Assembly: GCA_039636785.1 (NCBI GenBank)
Contig: CP144169.1
Coordinates: 2,542,001-2,606,000, forward strand
DNA from: Micrococcaceae bacterium Sec5.7
Lineage (GTDB): Bacteria; Actinomycetota; Actinomycetes; Actinomycetales; Micrococcaceae
Length of the DNA stretch: 64,000 nt
Direction: 5' to 3'
The position numbers and the translations under genes are program-made. The notes beneath the pieces are model-generated. The model was not told the DNA's origin. It did no database searches and saw only the letters and a list, made by a program, of their open reading frames with translations. How positions within the stretch are numbered: position 1 is the first letter of the stretch; each line of letters starts with the position of its first letter. This document shows, one piece after another, positions 7,951-16,246 of the stretch.

Positions 7951-10100
7951 CAGAGGGTGGCGCTTTCCACCAGTACAGCGAGGACGGCCTCGCCGTACCG
8001 CTCAAGTTTGGACGGGCCGACGCCGGCCAGCTCGGCCAGCTCCTCCAGAGACGCCGGCCTGGCCTCGGCAATGGCTGTCAGCGTTGCGTCGGTGAAGACC
8101 ACAAATGCGGGAACTTCAGCCGAGAGCGCCACCTCCTTCCGCCATTGCCTTAGTGCGTCGAACGTCTGCTCCTCGTAGCTGGGCGGGCACTGGTTACAGC
8201 GGCCCACTTTGCGCTCTGCACCGCTGGAGAGCATGCTCCCGCAGACCCTGCACACGGCCGGTGCGGCGGCCTTTCGGCGCGGCGGAGCTCCCTTTCCGCG
8301 CGCCGTGGAACTGGCCACCGAGTCCGGCCTCAGCCCGTCGAGGAAGCGTGAGGGCTTGCGGTTGGCCCGTCCTCCCGGGGTTCTGGCCGTAGACCACGAC
8401 AGCGCGAGGTGCTCGCGCGCACGGGTAATGCCCACATACAACAGACGGCGCTCCTCATCCACATCTTCCGGTGTGTCCGCGAAGGAAATGGGCATCAGGC
8501 CTTCGCTGAGGCCGACGAGGAACACGGCGTCCCATTCCAGGCCCTTGGCAGCGTGCAAGGAGGCCAGCGTCACACCCTGAACGGTGGGGGCATGCTGCGC
8601 CAGTGACCGCTCCTGGAGTTCGTTGACGAAATCCGACAAGCTGAACTCTGCCCCCCGGCTCAGAACAAGTTCGTCGGCAAGGGCAACCAATGCGGCCAGT
8701 GACTCCCACCGCTCCCGCAGCGCACCCCCGCTGTGCGGTGGCGCCTCGGTGTAGCCAAGGGAGGCGACGATATCGCGCACCAGCTGCCCGAGAGGCTCAG
8801 GCTCTGCCGATTCAGCCGCTGCCCGGGTGGCTGCCCGTAACTGAAGGATGGCGTCCCTGACCTCCTTGCGTGCGAAGAACCGCTCCCCGCCACGGAGCTG
8901 ATAGCCGATCCCGGCAGATGCCAGGGCCTGCTCATACGCTTCGGACTGCCCGTTGGTGCGGAACAGCACGGCCACCTGGCTGGCCTGTGTGCCGGCGTCG
9001 AGCAGTTCACGGACCTTGATGGCAACAGTGGCTGCTTCGGCTTCATCGTCTGCGCACTCGGTGAACTGGGGCACGGGACCCGCGGGGCGCTGCGCCACGA
9101 GCTGAAGAGGGGCGGCCCAGGCCGCGTCGGCCACAGGGCCGCCGCTGCGGCGGGCGGCCAGCAGGTCGTTGGCGAGTTTCACCACCTGCGGCGTGGAGCG
9201 GTAGTCGCGGATCAGCTTCACAACATTGGCTTGGGGGTACATGCCCTTGAACCCGAGCAGATGCTTGGGCGAGGCGCCGGTAAACGAATAGATCGTCTGG
9301 CTGGCATCGCCCACCACGCACAATTCGTCGCGACCGCCGAGCCACAGTTCAAGGAGTCGTTGTTGAAGGGGCGAAACGTCCTGGTATTCGTCCACCACAA
9401 AGTGCCGGTACTGTTCGCGGACGGTGGCTGCCACCTTGGCATCCTCCTGGAGAATGCCCACCGTGATCAGCAGGACGTCCTCGAAGTCGATCACATTGCG
9501 GTCCGTCTTGACGTCCTCATAGGACTGGAAAACCCGCGCCACAGCCGTGAGGTCGAATCCGCCGGGAGTCCCCCGGTCGTGCGCATTTTCAAGATAGTTT
9601 GCCGGTGTCAGCATGGAAACCTTTGCCCACTCGATTTCCGAGGCAAGGTCCCTGATGGAGGCCCGGTCCGTACTCAGCCGCAGCCGGCGGGCTGCCTCGG
9701 CGATCATCTGCGCCTTGTGGTCCAGCAGATTCGGCAGGGCGCCACCCACTGCCTGGGGCCAGAAGAACTGAAGCTGCCTCAATGCTGCCGCGTGAAAGGT
9801 CCGAGCCTGGACGTTGCCGACGCCGAGATCGCGAAGACGGCTGCGCATTTCGGCAGCAGCACGGGCCGTAAAGGTGACGGCCAGGAGACGTTGTGGACTG
9901 TAGACACCTGAGTGCACGCCGTACGCAATGCGGTGCGTGATGGCGCGGGTCTTGCCCGTGCCGGCACCGGCAAGCACGCACAGCGGGCCGTTCAGTGTGC
10001 TGGCCACCTCACGCTGTTCGGCGTCGAGCCCGCCGAGGATGCGGTCCTCGAGCGACGCGCCGTCAGGAGACGCGGTGTTGTCAGGATTCTCGTTAGTCAC
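7950..10100 (-). CDS. uvrD2: ATP-dependent DNA helicase UvrD2 with HRDC domain
   Basis: 716-residue superfamily 1A 3'-5' DNA helicase for repair. Motifs in order: Walker A GAGTGKTRAI near residue 48, DEYQD (motif II), VVGDASQTIYSFTGAS (III), TLASLHAAKGLEWDAVFLVG (V) and LLYVGITRAREHLALS (VI). The tail holds a four-cysteine cluster (CRVCG ... CNQC) and an HRDC domain (LRQWRKEVA ... LAGVGPSKLERYG), the layout of mycobacterial UvrD2. The GTG start lacks a strong ribosome site. It overlaps the peptidase gene downstream and follows nudC by 48 bases on the same strand. As recalled, NudC-UvrD2 adjacency is conserved in actinobacteria. Confidence 0.95.
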   Translation of the reverse strand: MTNENPDNTASPDGASLEDRILGGLDAEQREVASTLNGPLCVLAGAGTGKTRAITHRIAYGVHSGVYSPQRLLAVTFTARAAAEMRSRLRDLGVGNVQARTFHAAALRQLQFFWPQAVGGALPNLLDHKAQMIAEAARRLRLSTDRASIRDLASEIEWAKVSMLTPANYLENAHDRGTPGGFDLTAVARVFQSYEDVKTDRNVIDFEDVLLITVGILQEDAKVAATVREQYRHFVVDEYQDVSPLQQRLLELWLGGRDELCVVGDASQTIYSFTGASPKHLLGFKGMYPQANVVKLIRDYRSTPQVVKLANDLLAARRSGGPVADAAWAAPLQLVAQRPAGPVPQFTECADDEAEAATVAIKVRELLDAGTQASQVAVLFRTNGQSEAYEQALASAGIGYQLRGGERFFARKEVRDAILQLRAATRAAAESAEPEPLGQLVRDIVASLGYTEAPPHSGGALRERWESLAALVALADELVLSRGAEFSLSDFVNELQERSLAQHAPTVQGVTLASLHAAKGLEWDAVFLVGLSEGLMPISFADTPEDVDEERRLLYVGITRAREHLALSWSTARTPGGRANRKPSRFLDGLRPDSVASSTARGKGAPPRRKAAAPAVCRVCGSMLSSGAERKVGRCNQCPPSYEEQTFDALRQWRKEVALSAEVPAFVVFTDATLTAIAEARPASLEELAELAGVGPSKLERYGEAVLAVLVESATL

Positions 10101-10148
10101 TTCTGCTGCTCAGTCGCCGGATGATGTCTGTTCAATTAAAGCCGACGG

Positions 10149-11174
10149 TCATTCGACGGCGGGACGGTCCAGGATGACTCCGCCGTACCAATGTTCAATA
10201 AGTGACCGCGCAATGGACAACCGGCTGGAGATGACAATTTCGCCGCTCAGCACAGACTCCTGCAGCTCCTCGCGGCTGAACCAGCGCGCCCGGGTGACCT
10301 CAACGCCGTCGGGCTTTGCTTCTGCGTCATCGGTTACGGCGGTGAATCCAAGCATCAGCGATGCCGGAAACGGCCAAGGCTGGGAGCCGAGGTACTGGCA
10401 GGCAATGACCCGCACCCCCACTTCTTCCTGGATTTCCCGCACCACAGCCTGCTCGAGTGATTCGCCGGGTTCAACGAAACCCGCCAGCGTCGAATAGTTT
10501 TTCGCATCGCTAGGGCCACCGCCGCCGAGCAGCAGGCGATCGTCCGGCCCTACCACCGTGACAATGATGGCGGGATCGGTGCGCGGGTAGTGCTCCGAAC
10601 CGTCAGCCGGGCAGCGGCGCACCCAGCCGCCGGACTCCACGAGCGTGGGGGTGCCGCACCGGGGGCAGTGGGTGTGGCTGCCATGCCAGTTGGCGATGGC
10701 GCTGGCTTCGATGAACAGGGCAGCATCCGTGGCATTGAGCCGGGCGGCGACGTCGCGGAACCCGGCCCAGGAGGCATCGGCGGGGATGCCCGCAAGGCCG
10801 GGCTCCACCGGTGCAGCGAGGACCACCAACACAAGTTCCGTGCCTGCCGTGAGTTCAGAGCCCTCCAGCCCTGAGCCCAGATACACCAGCTGCTCTGGCG
10901 CGGATCCCATCCTGCGGAGCTCGTCCAGCAGCGCGGACCCATCCATAAGCAGCAGTCGAGTGCCATGAAGCAGAGCCTGGCGGCCGGAAAGGACCATTGC
11001 GCGTGTGCCGGCGCCTGCTAGCAGCTCTTCGACCATCCCCGGCTTCATCCGCCGGACTGAACCTCGGTCCACAAGGGCAGGGCGCACCGGAAGCACGGTA
11101 TCGAACAGGTGGTTGGCCGGCAGTTCTCTTGCCGGCAGCTGATTTGCCGGTGCCGCGGACTCCGCATGACTCAT
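10149..11174 (-). CDS. nudC: NAD(+)/NADH diphosphatase NudC
   Basis: 341-residue Nudix hydrolase that splits NAD(H) and may remove NAD caps from RNA. A zinc ribbon (CPRCGTPTLVESGG ... RRCPADG; the last ligand is not obvious) precedes the Nudix box GFVEPGESLEQAVVREIQEE with EEVGV after it. The NADH-pyrophosphatase marker SQPWPFPASLM follows. Upstream codons stay open to 11495, but the ATG at 11174 is preferred. It gives the usual length, and TACGGT lies exactly six bases before it, as at several other starts here, suggesting a leaderless transcript. An in-frame ATG at 11210 is the alternative. The phosphotransferase gene is divergent. Confidence 0.93.
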   Translation of the reverse strand: MSHAESAAPANQLPARELPANHLFDTVLPVRPALVDRGSVRRMKPGMVEELLAGAGTRAMVLSGRQALLHGTRLLLMDGSALLDELRRMGSAPEQLVYLGSGLEGSELTAGTELVLVVLAAPVEPGLAGIPADASWAGFRDVAARLNATDAALFIEASAIANWHGSHTHCPRCGTPTLVESGGWVRRCPADGSEHYPRTDPAIIVTVVGPDDRLLLGGGGPSDAKNYSTLAGFVEPGESLEQAVVREIQEEVGVRVIACQYLGSQPWPFPASLMLGFTAVTDDAEAKPDGVEVTRARWFSREELQESVLSGEIVISSRLSIARSLIEHWYGGVILDRPAVE

Positions 11175-11180
11175 GTATCC

Positions 11181-11317
11181 ACCGTACTGACTCGGGCCGA
11201 CAATTGACATTTTAGCCCTGCATCTGGCTCCTGAAGCTGACGACTGGCTGTGATTTAGGGCTGATATGGAGACTCGCCGATACACATCGTCGTCTTGGAC
11301 GCCAGTCAATCTACCGT
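11181..11317. promoter_or_regulatory. divergent leaderless promoters of nudC and the phosphotransferase gene
   Basis: TACGGT (minus strand, 11181-11186) lies six bases before the nudC ATG. TACCGT (plus strand, 11312-11317) lies six bases before the phosphotransferase GTG. Both fit a -10 element TAnnnT with the transcript starting at the start codon. No good -35 hexamer is seen. The 125 bases between hold no gene. Confidence 0.55.
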
Positions 11318-11323
11318 GGAGGC

Positions 11324-12556
11324 GTGAGAAGAGAACCGATCGAACTGGCAGCTGTGGCAACCGCGGCAGTCCCCGGGCTGACCCCGACCGCAGTAAGCTC
11401 CGCACCGGACGATCCTGCGGACTTCGACTCCGCCCTCCTGCTGGACTCCGAAGGCAAACGCTGGCGCGTCCGTTCGCCACGCCATGCGGAGGCAAGTGCG
11501 AGGCTGGAGACTGAATTTCTGGTGCTTCGCGCCTTCGCTCCAGGAATCAGGGCTGAACTGCCTTTCCTGATGCCCACCGTGGCAGGCACCGTCCGCCAGG
11601 GAAACCTCAGTACTTTTGTTTACTCACACCTGACCGGAGCCACCAGGAGCGTCGAAGACCTGACCACGGGTTCTGCAGCGCTGGCCAAGGAAATCGGGAC
11701 CGCCCTGGCCGCCATCCACGATCTGCCCCACGCCCTGGTCAGCAATGCGGATCTGCCGAGCTACACCCCGAACGAATTCCGACAGCGCAGGCTGAACGAA
11801 CTCGACCAGGCAGCCACCACGGGCAAGATCCCCCCCGTGCTCCTGCGCCGATGGGAACATGCTCTGGAAGACGTCTCCCTGTGGCGCTTCAACCCCTCCG
11901 TGGTCCACGGCGATCTCCACGAGGACAACCTCCTGGTCGACGGGGAACGGATCACCGCGGTGACCGGCTGGACCGATCTGCGGATCGGCGATCCCGCAGA
12001 CGACCTCGCCTGGCTGGTTGCCTCGAACGAACAGGACTTTGTGGATGCTGTGGTCCGCAACTACACCGAGAGCCGCAGGGACACCCCTGACACCCATCTG
12101 CTGCGGCGTGCGGCCCTTTCGGCGGAGTTTGCGCTGGCGCAGTACCTGGTCAAGGGCATTGCGGCCGGCGACCAGGAAATGATCTCCGAGGCAGAAAGCA
12201 TGCTCGAAACTCTCGCCGCCGACATCGCCGAGCACGGCGGGCAATCCATCAGCGTTGAACCGTTGCCTCAACCCGCTGGGGACGCCGGAAGCGCATCACA
12301 ACCCGCCGCAGCAGCACGGCCCGGTGAAACGGCTGCGAGCGCTGACTCAGCAGGACGGTCAGCACCCGCAGGCGTACCGGAACCGGTATCCGACGAAGGT
12401 GTTGAACCGTCATCAGCGGCACTGGCCCCAGTGCATGTCATGCCGATTCCGACAGACGAGGACCCGGAACGCCGGACACATTCCCGGCCGGTGGTTCTTT
12501 CCGCTGACGACACGTCAACAGCTGCCCTCAAGTTTATTGACACCAAGTTGCCCTGA
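11324..12556 (+). CDS. APH-family phosphotransferase of unknown substrate
   Basis: 410-residue protein with the aminoglycoside/macrolide phosphotransferase kinase fold. Brenner's catalytic motif is HGDLHEDNLLVD near residue 200. The metal-binding segment reads TGWTDLRIGDPADDLAWL, where the usual DW has become GW, with an Asp three residues later. From about residue 315 the chain is a Pro/Ala/Ser-rich low-complexity tail. GTG at 11324 is chosen; GGAGGC touches it too closely for a ribosome site, while TACCGT six bases upstream fits leaderless transcription. It sits where mycobacteria have other genes between NudC and AdnB. A housekeeping kinase seems likelier than a resistance enzyme; the substrate cannot be told. 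Confidence 0.82.
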   Translation: MRREPIELAAVATAAVPGLTPTAVSSAPDDPADFDSALLLDSEGKRWRVRSPRHAEASARLETEFLVLRAFAPGIRAELPFLMPTVAGTVRQGNLSTFVYSHLTGATRSVEDLTTGSAALAKEIGTALAAIHDLPHALVSNADLPSYTPNEFRQRRLNELDQAATTGKIPPVLLRRWEHALEDVSLWRFNPSVVHGDLHEDNLLVDGERITAVTGWTDLRIGDPADDLAWLVASNEQDFVDAVVRNYTESRRDTPDTHLLRRAALSAEFALAQYLVKGIAAGDQEMISEAESMLETLAADIAEHGGQSISVEPLPQPAGDAGSASQPAAAARPGETAASADSAGRSAPAGVPEPVSDEGVEPSSAALAPVHVMPIPTDEDPERRTHSRPVVLSADDTSTAALKFIDTKLP

Positions 12557-12579
12557 CACCGCGTCACCCTTGCACCAAG

Positions 12580-12637
12580 TATCCCGAATAGGGCCGGTAG
12601 GGACTTCGTATCCCGAATAGCGCCGGTAGGGACTTCG
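12580..12637. repeat. 29-bp tandem duplication between convergent genes
   Basis: Two copies (12580-12608 and 12609-12637) begin TATCCCGAATAG and end GTAGGGACTTCG, differing at one base. They fill the gap between the phosphotransferase stop and the adnB stop. No CRISPR-like spacing is present. Confidence 0.9.
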
Positions 12638-12640
12638 CTC

Positions 12641-15600
12641 TTAATCCGCCGGGGCCGAGAGCGCTGCGGCGATGATTTTTCCCAGTTCGGCCGCTGAGCC
12701 GAGATCGTGCGGGCGGACCACCTGGTTGTCGGCCACATAGTAGAACGCAGCACTCACGTCGTCCACCGGAATACCTTTGAGCCGGGCCCAGGCCAGCCGG
12801 TAAACAGCAAGCTGGACCGCCTTGACCTTGAGCTCACTGGGTGAAGGCCGCCTTCCTGTCTTCCAGTCCACCAGATCCCATCTGCCGTCCGCGTCCTTGA
12901 ACACAGCATCGATACGTCCGCGGACCACCACCTCCCCGACTCTCGTCTCGACAGGGACCTCCACGTACGCCGGCGATCGGTTGGCCCACTCCGATTCCCG
13001 GAACGTGGCCACCATGGCATCGAGCCCGTAAGCCTCGTCAATGTGGTTGTCAGATCCCGGAGCCTCGCCAAGGTCCAGCGTTCCGGCAGCGCCGAAATAC
13101 TCTTCCACCCACGAGTGGAAAGCCGTACCCTTCCGGGCTGACATCCCCGGTTGGCGCGGAAGCGGTCTCCTGAGCTGTGCCAGGACCCGTTCCGGATTGT
13201 CTCCGAGATCCACCAGCGTGGAAGCGGAGATGTGGCTTGGCAGGTGCACCTCCTGCCCGCCGCCGGCCCGTCTGTTGCGGCGCTCCAGCAGCAGCTCGGC
13301 TTCCCGGGCCCAGCCGGCGGCGTTGCCCCGCAACAGGACAGCTGTGACGGGATTAAGTTCGCACTGTTTACTGGAGCCCGGCATGCCCGCGGCTGCCTCG
13401 ACAACCGCTATGGCTTCCAGCAGACGCCGCGCAGCGGACTGCATGGCCAATCGTCGGCCCGGAGTCAGCCTGCGGCGTTCACCGGTTCTTGGATCAACTG
13501 GACCCTCCAACGGGTCATAGGGCCACTCCGCCACCTCCAGCTCCTGGGTAAGCGGGCTTTCATCCGGGAGGGAATCCTCCTCGACTGACGACGGATGTAT
13601 TGTCGCAGCTTTCCAAGAGCTGCCGCCCGCCCCGCGCCGTTGCGTCACACCGTTGGGTGCCACCGTTTTGTCCGAGACGCCGATGCCCGACACGCCATGC
13701 TCGCCAACTGCGCCCAGACCGGCAAGCGGAGCCAGCTCGGCGAGGAAGGGGGACATGTCCGCCATGCCTGAGCGCGAACCGACCCACGCTGCACTGGAAA
13801 CCCACAGGACGTACTTGGCCCGGGTATATGCCACATACGCGAGCCGGCGTTCCTCGGCTTCGCTGTGGGTCTGAACATCTGACTTGAAATCCTTTTCGGC
13901 GTCGAGCCAGCCCTTTTGGTCCGGCTGGTCAAGATCCCATTGGGGCAGATCCGCCCGGTCTCCGCGAAGCGGCCAGGGCAACGCTGCGGATCCGCTGCTC
14001 CAGCGTGAATCCCGGTTGCTCGGGAACGCGCCTGAATTCAGCCCAGGCACAAAAACAACGTCCCATTCCAGCCCCTTGGACGCATGCACCGTCAACAGCT
14101 GGACCGCCTCCCGGTTGACGTCGGGCGGGGCAGCGTCGAGGCCGCCTTCCTCCGCCGCCGCGGCCTCAAGCCACGCGAGGAAAGCCAGAATATCCACCCG
14201 CTGCGAAGTCTGCAGGAAGCCCGCTGCAGCGTCCTGGAATGCATCCAGATTCCGGCGCGCCTGATGGATAGTGAAGCCCGGGCGTGCCGCCACCTCGATG
14301 TCCAGCAACATGGCCCGCTCCACTTCGCCAAGTAACGTGGTGAGGTCGTCCCCCAGATACCCGCGCAGTTGCCTGAGCTCGGCCGACAAGCGGCGGAGCC
14401 TGCCCAGGGCCTCCGCACCGACCGACCGGCCGTTGGCCGACGTCCAGCCGTCCCGCGGAAGCCAGTCCAGAGCTTCCACGAGGCTGGCGGTGTCGGTGAT
14501 ATCGCCTTCGATCAGCACTTCAGCGGGCGATTCATCGGACTCGTTCCCGGCCGCTCCCCCTGGGCCCGGTCGCCCACGCCGGCGAGCCAGGAAACTGGAC
14601 CAGTCCCGGAAAGCCATGAGGTCGGCCGGGCCGATCCGCCACCTTGCGCCGGCAAGCAGGCGCATCAGCGAGTCTGAACGCCCTGGATCTGCAAGAACCC
14701 TCAGGGTTGAGACAAGATCGACGATTTCCGGAGTATCCAGCAAGCCACCCAGTCCCACGATTTCGTAGGCAATCCCTTTGGCTTCGAACTCACGCCGGAT
14801 GCATTCCATCTGTGCCCGGCGCCGGCAGAGTACAGCCATGGAAGGAGGCACCGGCGCCCCCTCGGCTGAACACTCAAAATCGGTCACACGGTAGGTCAGC
14901 ACGTCCGAGGCTAGGGCAGCGGCCTCATCCTCATCAGTTCCGAAACGTCCGATCACCACACGGCCATCCACAGCAGCCGGGCTCGGCTGCAGCGGCGGGA
15001 CATCTACGGAGGCTGCGGTACCGCGTTGGCCGGCTGCACCTGAATTGACCGCTGCGCGGGTCAAAGGTGCCGAGATGACATTAGCTGCCGTAAGGATGTT
15101 CCGGCCGTTTCTCCACGCTGTTGTCAGGTACGAGGTGGGGGCCACCTCGAATTTTCCGTGCTCCGGCGGTCCTGCGGCAGCCTCTGTTGGATTTCCTGCC
15201 ACGCGCACCGGGAATTCACGGACGAAGTGGAAAAGCTGACCGGCCGAAGCACCCCGGAACCCGTAGATGGACTGGTTGGGGTCGCCCACGGCTGTGACGG
15301 CATGTCCGTCCCCGAACAGTCGAGAAAAGAGGACCAGCTGGGCGTAGGAGGTGTCCTGGAATTCATCCAGCAGGACAACTTTGTAGCGCTGCCGTTCCAT
15401 CTCGGCGGCAAGCGGGATTTCGCTGGATGCCTTGGCAGCGAGCGCCACAAGGTCACCGAAGTCCAGTGCCCCCCGCGCACGTTTGGCCTCCGAGTAGCGT
15501 CCGACCATCTCAGCGACGCTTGCCCGGGTCCGCAACATCACGCTGAGCTCACCGGCTGCCTGGGTGGCAGTCTTCTTGGCACCTGCCAGATAGGGCACTG

Positions 15601-16246
15601 CATTAAACTCGTCAAGCCGTGCCAGCAGCCATGCCTCCACCTGCGCCGGATCCTGCAGATGCTCTGCGCACTCCCCCGCGAGCTGGATGACAGCTTTGAC
15701 CAGGGTGGATTTGGCGGCGCGGAAGTGTTGGTACTCGCCGTCGAAGGCTTCCACGACTTCGCTGGCCAGCTGCCAGGCCTGTGCCCCTCCCAGCAGCACC
15801 ACGTCTCGTTCCACACCGAGCCGCAACCCATAGTCCGAAACGATCCCGCTCGCGTAGGAATGATAGGTGGATACCTTTGGTTCGAGCGCATCGGTGCTCA
15901 GCAGGCCGGGCGGAAAGACAAGGTGCCGGGTATCTTCCGCTGCGATCCGCTGCAGCGCGCTGAGCTTGGCGCGGATCCGGCTGGCCAGTTCGCCCGCTGC
16001 CTTTCGCGTAAAGGTGACGCCAAGGACTTCCTCGGGCCTGACCCAGCCGTTGGCGACGAGCCAGACCACGCGGTCAGCCATGGTGGCGGTCTTTCCCGAA
16101 CCCGCGCCGGCAATGACGAGCCGGGGTGTCAGCGGAGAACAGATGATGGCCGACTGTTCTTCCGTGGGCGTGTTCTTTTCGCCCAGCATGGCCGAGAGTT
16201 GCTCAGGGCTGAACCGGGGTGCCGGTTGGCTATGTTCGGGACTCAT
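12641..16246 (-). CDS. adnB: AdnB-like helicase-nuclease subunit
   Basis: 1201-residue UvrD-type helicase fused to a RecB-like nuclease, the second subunit of the actinobacterial AdnAB complex that unwinds and resects double-strand breaks. Motor motifs: Walker A GAGSGKTATMADR near residue 48, LLDEFQDTSYAQ (II), VGDPNQSIYGFRGAS (III), LTVHASKGLEWDVVFVPG (V) and RRLAYVAYTRAKYVLWVS (VI). The C-terminal nuclease has GRIDAVFKD and WDLVDWKTGRRPS, the D...D-x-K catalytic set. Its ATG overlaps the AdnA stop (ATGA), so the two are made together in about equal amounts. The assignment as AdnB rather than a RecB homologue rests on the pairing, size and neighbours nudC and uvrD2. Confidence 0.9.
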   Translation of the reverse strand: MSPEHSQPAPRFSPEQLSAMLGEKNTPTEEQSAIICSPLTPRLVIAGAGSGKTATMADRVVWLVANGWVRPEEVLGVTFTRKAAGELASRIRAKLSALQRIAAEDTRHLVFPPGLLSTDALEPKVSTYHSYASGIVSDYGLRLGVERDVVLLGGAQAWQLASEVVEAFDGEYQHFRAAKSTLVKAVIQLAGECAEHLQDPAQVEAWLLARLDEFNAVPYLAGAKKTATQAAGELSVMLRTRASVAEMVGRYSEAKRARGALDFGDLVALAAKASSEIPLAAEMERQRYKVVLLDEFQDTSYAQLVLFSRLFGDGHAVTAVGDPNQSIYGFRGASAGQLFHFVREFPVRVAGNPTEAAAGPPEHGKFEVAPTSYLTTAWRNGRNILTAANVISAPLTRAAVNSGAAGQRGTAASVDVPPLQPSPAAVDGRVVIGRFGTDEDEAAALASDVLTYRVTDFECSAEGAPVPPSMAVLCRRRAQMECIRREFEAKGIAYEIVGLGGLLDTPEIVDLVSTLRVLADPGRSDSLMRLLAGARWRIGPADLMAFRDWSSFLARRRGRPGPGGAAGNESDESPAEVLIEGDITDTASLVEALDWLPRDGWTSANGRSVGAEALGRLRRLSAELRQLRGYLGDDLTTLLGEVERAMLLDIEVAARPGFTIHQARRNLDAFQDAAAGFLQTSQRVDILAFLAWLEAAAAEEGGLDAAPPDVNREAVQLLTVHASKGLEWDVVFVPGLNSGAFPSNRDSRWSSGSAALPWPLRGDRADLPQWDLDQPDQKGWLDAEKDFKSDVQTHSEAEERRLAYVAYTRAKYVLWVSSAAWVGSRSGMADMSPFLAELAPLAGLGAVGEHGVSGIGVSDKTVAPNGVTQRRGAGGSSWKAATIHPSSVEEDSLPDESPLTQELEVAEWPYDPLEGPVDPRTGERRRLTPGRRLAMQSAARRLLEAIAVVEAAAGMPGSSKQCELNPVTAVLLRGNAAGWAREAELLLERRNRRAGGGQEVHLPSHISASTLVDLGDNPERVLAQLRRPLPRQPGMSARKGTAFHSWVEEYFGAAGTLDLGEAPGSDNHIDEAYGLDAMVATFRESEWANRSPAYVEVPVETRVGEVVVRGRIDAVFKDADGRWDLVDWKTGRRPSPSELKVKAVQLAVYRLAWARLKGIPVDDVSAAFYYVADNQVVRPHDLGSAAELGKIIAAALSAPAD

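Noticed and set aside
11324..12556. Antibiotic resistance gene call for the phosphotransferase
   Set aside because: No mobile context, a core-genome neighbourhood and an altered metal segment. Only the general kinase fold is supported.
12580..12637. CRISPR array
   Set aside because: Only two directly adjoining repeats without spacers, and no cas genes nearby.
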